Source: Nitrospirota bacterium
Lineage (GTDB): Bacteria > Nitrospirota > Thermodesulfovibrionia > Thermodesulfovibrionales > JdFR-88
Assembly (NCBI GenBank): GCA_021825785.1
Contig: JAKAGP010000044.1
Coordinates: forward strand, 1 to 8,930
DNA length: 8,930 nucleotides
Direction: 5' to 3'
Every line of letters starts with the position of its first letter. The first letter of the stretch is position 1. Both the position numbers and the translations under genes were made by a program. The notes beneath the pieces were generated by a model. It was not told where the DNA came from. It worked only from the letters and a program-made list of their open reading frames with translations, and did no database searches. Shown here in pieces: positions 5,247-8,930 of this stretch.

Positions 5247-6350
5247 ATGAGAATATGGACTACCAAGACACTGGGGGAAACTTTTTTCCCCGGCAAAGAG
5301 TTCGATCTGGAGATCCGTTCGCCAAATGAGATCCAAAGTTCGTCTCTCCACGGGGCCGTACCAGGGGACATGGCCCTGATCGATCTTCCTGAAGATTATA
5401 TCGGGTTTCTTGCGCTGGCAAAGGCAAAGGGGATAATGGGGCCTTTCATATTCATTTCACCTGAGCCCACGATAATAGAGGAACAGCTTAAGAGATACAG
5501 GGCCTTGATACTGGACATACAGAAAAATGAAATATCGGAAATAAGAGAGGTAGTAAATTTCATCGCGCAAAGGTACCTGGAGCGTGACACGAGGCCTGTT
5601 TCCGTTCATGACACGGCAACTGAAATGGCCGCCAGCGAATTCAAGGTTTACCATGCCGGAGTGCAGGTAAAGGATACTTCCCGGATAAAACAGGTTCTGG
5701 AATATATCCTTCGGGCGGAGATCCCCGTGATAGTGTCCGTAAGCATTCTTGAAGACGGGGAACCCGTGACGGCAAGGGGGCTTTGCCGTATGGAGTCTTT
5801 AAATGACCAGGAAATTGTCATGCACAGGTTTACTCCAAAGGTGTTTTCAGAAATAATCAGGGAGAATACTCAGATCAAGCTGGTCCTTTCCCATCGCGAT
5901 CAGAACTTTGACGCCGTTTCGACCGTGCTTACGACCGGTACGGACAGCCTGCGTATAACCGTGCCCGATACCCTTTTTGAGGAAAAAAGAAGAAATATCC
6001 GCGTGGAACCCGGCCGGAAAAATCCGGTACTGCTTTATATTCTAAGGAAAAACGAGCGGACAACCGAGTGCCGGGTGGTTGATATCAGCATTGACGGACT
6101 GCGTTTTGAAACAGGGACCGAACTAATAACAGGCGGCGTATACGGGTTCACCGTTGTCTTGCCAGGGGAGAGAAATACTGTCCTTAGTTACGGGAAAATA
6201 CTGTATCAGCTGGCCGCGGCTGGGGCTTACCGTTACGGCGTTCAACTGGATATCCATCCGGGGGATGAGGAGCGCATTGCCCACTATATCATGAACAGGG
6301 AAAAAGAGATCGCATCCCTGCTGCCCCGTTTTATCACGCAAAAAGCCTGA
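5247..6350 (+). CDS. c-di-GMP receptor with C-terminal PilZ domain (YcgR-like architecture)
   Basis: The 367-residue soluble protein probably senses cyclic di-GMP. The PilZ domain covers about residues 245-355: the RxxxR motif is R248-R-N-I-R252 and the DxSxxG motif is D279-ISID-G284, so both nucleotide-binding motifs are intact. Residues about 138-240 have the beta-rich character of the YcgR N-terminal (PilZN) domain found in flagellar brake proteins. Residues about 1-115 look like a small alpha/beta domain resembling a receiver (MALIDLPEDY, GPFIFISPE), but without a convincing phospho-acceptor triad. The start at 5247 has only a weak AGAG upstream; no better start exists. No flagellar or pilus genes are visible, so the output is unknown: motility, adhesion or exopolysaccharide control are all possible. 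It stands alone and converges on the SulP gene, 32 bases apart. Confidence 0.88.
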   Translation: MRIWTTKTLGETFFPGKEFDLEIRSPNEIQSSSLHGAVPGDMALIDLPEDYIGFLALAKAKGIMGPFIFISPEPTIIEEQLKRYRALILDIQKNEISEIREVVNFIAQRYLERDTRPVSVHDTATEMAASEFKVYHAGVQVKDTSRIKQVLEYILRAEIPVIVSVSILEDGEPVTARGLCRMESLNDQEIVMHRFTPKVFSEIIRENTQIKLVLSHRDQNFDAVSTVLTTGTDSLRITVPDTLFEEKRRNIRVEPGRKNPVLLYILRKNERTTECRVVDISIDGLRFETGTELITGGVYGFTVVLPGERNTVLSYGKILYQLAAAGAYRYGVQLDIHPGDEERIAHYIMNREKEIASLLPRFITQKA

Positions 6351-6382
6351 AGGCGCGGAAGGGCCCACACCCTCCGATGCCA

Positions 6383-8077
6383 TCATTGCGCGTTCTGCGC
6401 CGCTTCCGCCTGATATGCCTTGAGGACATCAAGGATCGTAATGTAGTAGGAGTCCTTGCCGGTCAATTGGGTGAGCTGAGAGCGGTCCAACTCCTCATGG
6501 ACGTGGTCTGTGACCCCTGCCAGCACCAGGCGTATCCCTCGGCCCTTCAGGTCTTCCGCGATTTGGCGCAGCGTTTCCGCCGCGGAAAAATCCACATCGT
6601 CGATCGCGCCCGCATCGATGCAGAACCAGCGCAGCCGGGGTTTCGCCCCTTTCACCAGATCGCCTGCCTCCCGGGAAAGCTGTTCCGTGTTCGCGTAGTA
6701 CATTGAGTGCGTAAACCGGTAAACCATAAGCCCGGGGGCCAGCTGCTCCGGAGAGGACACCGGCACAGGCATGAACCTTTTGTTCTCGTCCGTTTTGATC
6801 ACGGAGTTTTTGGGCCGGTAGCCATGGCGTGTATGGGCCACAATGGAGAGGAACATGGCGGCAAGTATGCCCTCCCCTACGCCCGCGAATATCACGGTGA
6901 GGGCGGTGATGAGCGCCACCCAGAATTCCCACGGCCGCTCGAAGAAAATCCTGCGCATGCCCCTGATGTCTATCAGTTCGAGGCCTATGAGAAAAACCAC
7001 CGTGGAAAGCACGGCGCCCGGCATGTAAGAAAGAGGGGCCGTCAGGAACAGGAGCACCAGGAAAACGAAAATGCTTGCCGTTATCTGCGCAAGCTGGCTT
7101 TGCCCGCCCGCCGTCTCCACCATCTGCGTCTTCGTGGGGCTGCCGTTCACAACGAAGGCGCCCGACAGGCCCGCGCCGATATTGGCCAGACTCAGGCCCA
7201 GCAGATCTATATTCTGGTTGAACCGTTCATTGTGCCTGGCGGCGTATGCCCTGGAAGTGGCCGCGCTCTGGGCCAGGATAACGACGAACATGGAGAAGGC
7301 AATGGGCAAAAGCCGGTCTATCAGGTCCCACTTCCATTGGATCCGGGGAAAGGCGACAGAGGGCAGTCCGCCAGGTATGACGCCCAGTACGTGCACGCCG
7401 TGTCCCTGCAGGTGAAACAGCGCACTGGCAGCGATGGAGCCGATGACCGCCATCAGCGCCCCCGGGATCTTCTTCGATATCCTGCCTGAAACAACGATGG
7501 TCAGCAGTGTCCCGGCAGAAACCAGAAGGTTATAAACGCTTGCATGGCTGATGCGCCCGGAAGCGTTTATCATCATTCCGATAAGGCCCCTGCCGTGTGC
7601 GGAGAAACCCAGCATACCGGGGATCTCGCCTAATGCGACCTGCACCCCCACACCGGTGAGAAAGCCTACCAGAACGGTCCGGGACAGGAAATCGGCAAGG
7701 AAGCCGATGCGGATGACCCGCGCCATAAGAAGAAGCCCCGCCGACATGAACGCAAGCACGCCCGCATAAGCCATCCACTGCGCGGAGGCAGGGGTTGCCA
7801 TGCCGCTCAAACCCGCAAAGAGGATCGCGGCGGTGGCGGAATCCGCCCCTACGACCAGGTGCCTGGAGGAGCCCGAAAGCGCGAACAAAAGCATCGGGAC
7901 AAGCATGGTATAAAGACCGGCGATAACCGGGGTGCCCGCTATCTTTGCATAACCCATCACCTCTGGTATGGCCAGGGCGGCAAGCGTGACGCCGGCGGCA
8001 ATGTCCGCCGTCACCAGGGAGCGTTTAACCGGCAGGATACCCTGGAGGACCGGCAATCCGGTCCGGCATCTTTTCAT
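6383..8077 (-). CDS. SulP family anion transporter with C-terminal STAS domain
   Basis: This is a SLC26/SulP inner-membrane transporter for sulfate, bicarbonate or another small anion. From ATG 8077 it has 564 residues, normal for the family. It begins with GLPVLQGILP and the first helix GVTLAALAIPEVMGYAKIAG, the family N-terminal signature, then about 12-14 hydrophobic segments to about residue 410, including the NIGAGLSGAFVVNGSPTKT block. A cytoplasmic STAS domain (about 446-555) follows, with CIDAGAIDDVDFSAAETL, equivalent to the anti-sigma-antagonist fold segment. The frame stays open to a TTG at 8173, adding 32 Pro-rich residues, but that TTG lies just behind the terminator of the preceding gene and has no RBS, so the ATG is preferred. 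A TTGGCA box at about 8168-8173 with a weak TATCGC 18 bases later could be the promoter. No carbonic anhydrase or sulfur gene is nearby, so the substrate is undecided. Confidence 0.92.
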   Translation of the reverse strand: MKRCRTGLPVLQGILPVKRSLVTADIAAGVTLAALAIPEVMGYAKIAGTPVIAGLYTMLVPMLLFALSGSSRHLVVGADSATAAILFAGLSGMATPASAQWMAYAGVLAFMSAGLLLMARVIRIGFLADFLSRTVLVGFLTGVGVQVALGEIPGMLGFSAHGRGLIGMMINASGRISHASVYNLLVSAGTLLTIVVSGRISKKIPGALMAVIGSIAASALFHLQGHGVHVLGVIPGGLPSVAFPRIQWKWDLIDRLLPIAFSMFVVILAQSAATSRAYAARHNERFNQNIDLLGLSLANIGAGLSGAFVVNGSPTKTQMVETAGGQSQLAQITASIFVFLVLLFLTAPLSYMPGAVLSTVVFLIGLELIDIRGMRRIFFERPWEFWVALITALTVIFAGVGEGILAAMFLSIVAHTRHGYRPKNSVIKTDENKRFMPVPVSSPEQLAPGLMVYRFTHSMYYANTEQLSREAGDLVKGAKPRLRWFCIDAGAIDDVDFSAAETLRQIAEDLKGRGIRLVLAGVTDHVHEELDRSQLTQLTGKDSYYITILDVLKAYQAEAAQNAQ

Positions 8078-8180
8078 CGGATCATGCAAAGGCGGGGGAT
8101 CTTTCACAGGAGGGTGGGCTTCCGTGTTTCCGGTCTGCCATGCGCGATATGAAGGGCGGTTCTTAAGTGCCAATTTATTG

Positions 8181-8210
8181 GAAAAAAGTCCGCCCGAAAA
8201 GGGGCGGACC
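8181..8210 (-). terminator. Intrinsic terminator of the YkgJ-like gene
   Basis: Read on the minus strand, GTCCGCCC (8209-8202) pairs with GGGCGGAC (8195-8188) around a 6-base loop, followed by six T (8187-8182). The hairpin starts 4 bases after the stop codon at 8215-8213. It separates this gene from the SulP gene on the same strand, which therefore needs its own promoter. Confidence 0.93.
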
Positions 8211-8212
8211 GG

Positions 8213-8930
8213 CTACTTCTGTTCCTTCTTCGCGGCCTTGGCGGCCTTCGTCATGGCTTCTCTTTCCTTCAGCACTTCCTGTTTAACATTGAGCGTCTGC
8301 TCCAGCCCCAGGATGAATTTAAGGTGCTTGAAACCAAGCTTCATGAGCGCCTCTTCGGAGGCCTTTATCTCTTCGACCTCTGCTTGCGGGATGTCGAATA
8401 TCTCAAGGAAGCGGCTGCCAAGCACGTATTCCCTGAACTTGTCCAGGTCATAGCTGGACATGAAAAAAAGCATCTTCTTTTTATCATTGAGCATAGGCTG
8501 GCCGGGCAGGTTCCTGCGCATGAGGAGCTGCTTCCATTCCCGGTTCATGCCGTCGTACTGGGTTATCTCCTGGTCGTCTTTCCAGGAATCAATGGTCCAT
8601 TCGGTCTGTTCCTCGTAACCCTTGCAGTGTTTTTCCTTCACGAAGAAATAGAACTCCTCGTGCAGGATCCCGCCCTTATCATCGTTTTTTTTGATCGTCC
8701 CCTGCCCTATGGGATAATAGCGGCAGCTTACCGGCCTGTCCGTATACACCGTGCAGCCGTCCGGAACTGTCACGAACGGGCATTTCCTGGAGGACTCCTC
8801 CATCATCTTAAGGAAGGCATACGGATGTGAGGACTGCTTGTCCACGCGCACCACCGTGTATTTATCAAGGAACTCTCCGGAGGTCATTCCCAGACGCTTT
8901 TTAAGCCTGAGAACGTCGTATGGGGTGAGC
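8213..8930 (-). CDS. YkgJ-type cysteine-cluster protein (CxxCxxCC family), 5' end outside window
   Basis: The frame is open to the right edge. Upstream of the internal ATG at 8887 it reads LTPYDVLRLKKRLG and then MTSGEFLDKYT, exactly the segment that follows the first cysteine cluster in YkgJ/PF03692 proteins, so the true N-terminus with the CxxCxxCC motif lies outside. Visible after it are CPFVTVPDGCTVYTDRPVSCRYYPIG, the second part of the family's Cys signature, and a further Cys in KEKHCKGY. The family is thought to bind zinc or an iron-sulfur cluster; its biochemical role is not settled. The C-terminal 80 or so residues are helical and end in a Lys/Ala-rich tail (KAAKAAKKEQK). The gene is last in its unit, closed by the terminator at 8181-8210. 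Confidence 0.88.
   Translation of the reverse strand, partial: LTPYDVLRLKKRLGMTSGEFLDKYTVVRVDKQSSHPYAFLKMMEESSRKCPFVTVPDGCTVYTDRPVSCRYYPIGQGTIKKNDDKGGILHEEFYFFVKEKHCKGYEEQTEWTIDSWKDDQEITQYDGMNREWKQLLMRRNLPGQPMLNDKKKMLFFMSSYDLDKFREYVLGSRFLEIFDIPQAEVEEIKASEEALMKLGFKHLKFILGLEQTLNVKQEVLKEREAMTKAAKAAKKEQK

Noticed and set aside
6707..7489. 260-residue open frame on the plus strand opposite the SulP gene
   Set aside because: Composition (Gly/His/Arg-rich, no domain pattern) is that of an antisense shadow of GC-rich coding sequence; the minus-strand SulP protein is unmistakable.

Overview
The window is an 8.9 kb piece of bacterial chromosome of moderate GC content carrying mostly housekeeping genes. 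The best lineage guess is Nitrospirota or a delta-proteobacterial relative. That rests on an F-ATPase Fo unit (atpB-atpE) closed by its own terminator rather than running on into F1 genes, on a c subunit with an N-terminal leader and the MIESLAIY helix-2 motif, and on the PilZ and YkgJ-type neighbours. It is an inference from family resemblance, not a proven placement.

Layout: 1-872 holds the 3' part of atpB and a complete atpE (+). A terminator at 900-930 serves this unit and the convergent membrane glycosyltransferase gene (929-2572, -). A compact divergent promoter region (about 2573-2704) separates that gene from a rightward unit of two unrecognised small proteins and a cytoplasmic cyclophilin (2705-3993, +), which ends in a 17-bp perfect hairpin. 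From 4090 to 5013 lies the most unusual stretch. A near-consensus promoter in very AT-rich DNA leads into a mosaic of broken arsenic-resistance genes: about 21 codons of a thioredoxin-type arsC, joined in frame to an internal part of acr3, which is joined out of frame to the zinc-ribbon tail of an FmdE-like gene. After a 233-bp gap comes a c-di-GMP receptor with a C-terminal PilZ domain (5247-6350, +), convergent with a SulP anion transporter with a STAS domain (6383-8077, -). At the right edge is the 3' part of a YkgJ-like cysteine-cluster protein (8213 to beyond 8930, -), with a textbook terminator directly after its stop.

The genes do not form one pathway. The ATP synthase pieces, the cyclophilin and the SulP transporter are independent functions. 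The cyclophilin and the two small proteins before it probably form one operon. I see no CRISPR array, tRNA, rRNA or intact mobile element, and no convincing new multi-gene system. The most informative signal is the decayed, spliced ars locus behind a strong promoter.
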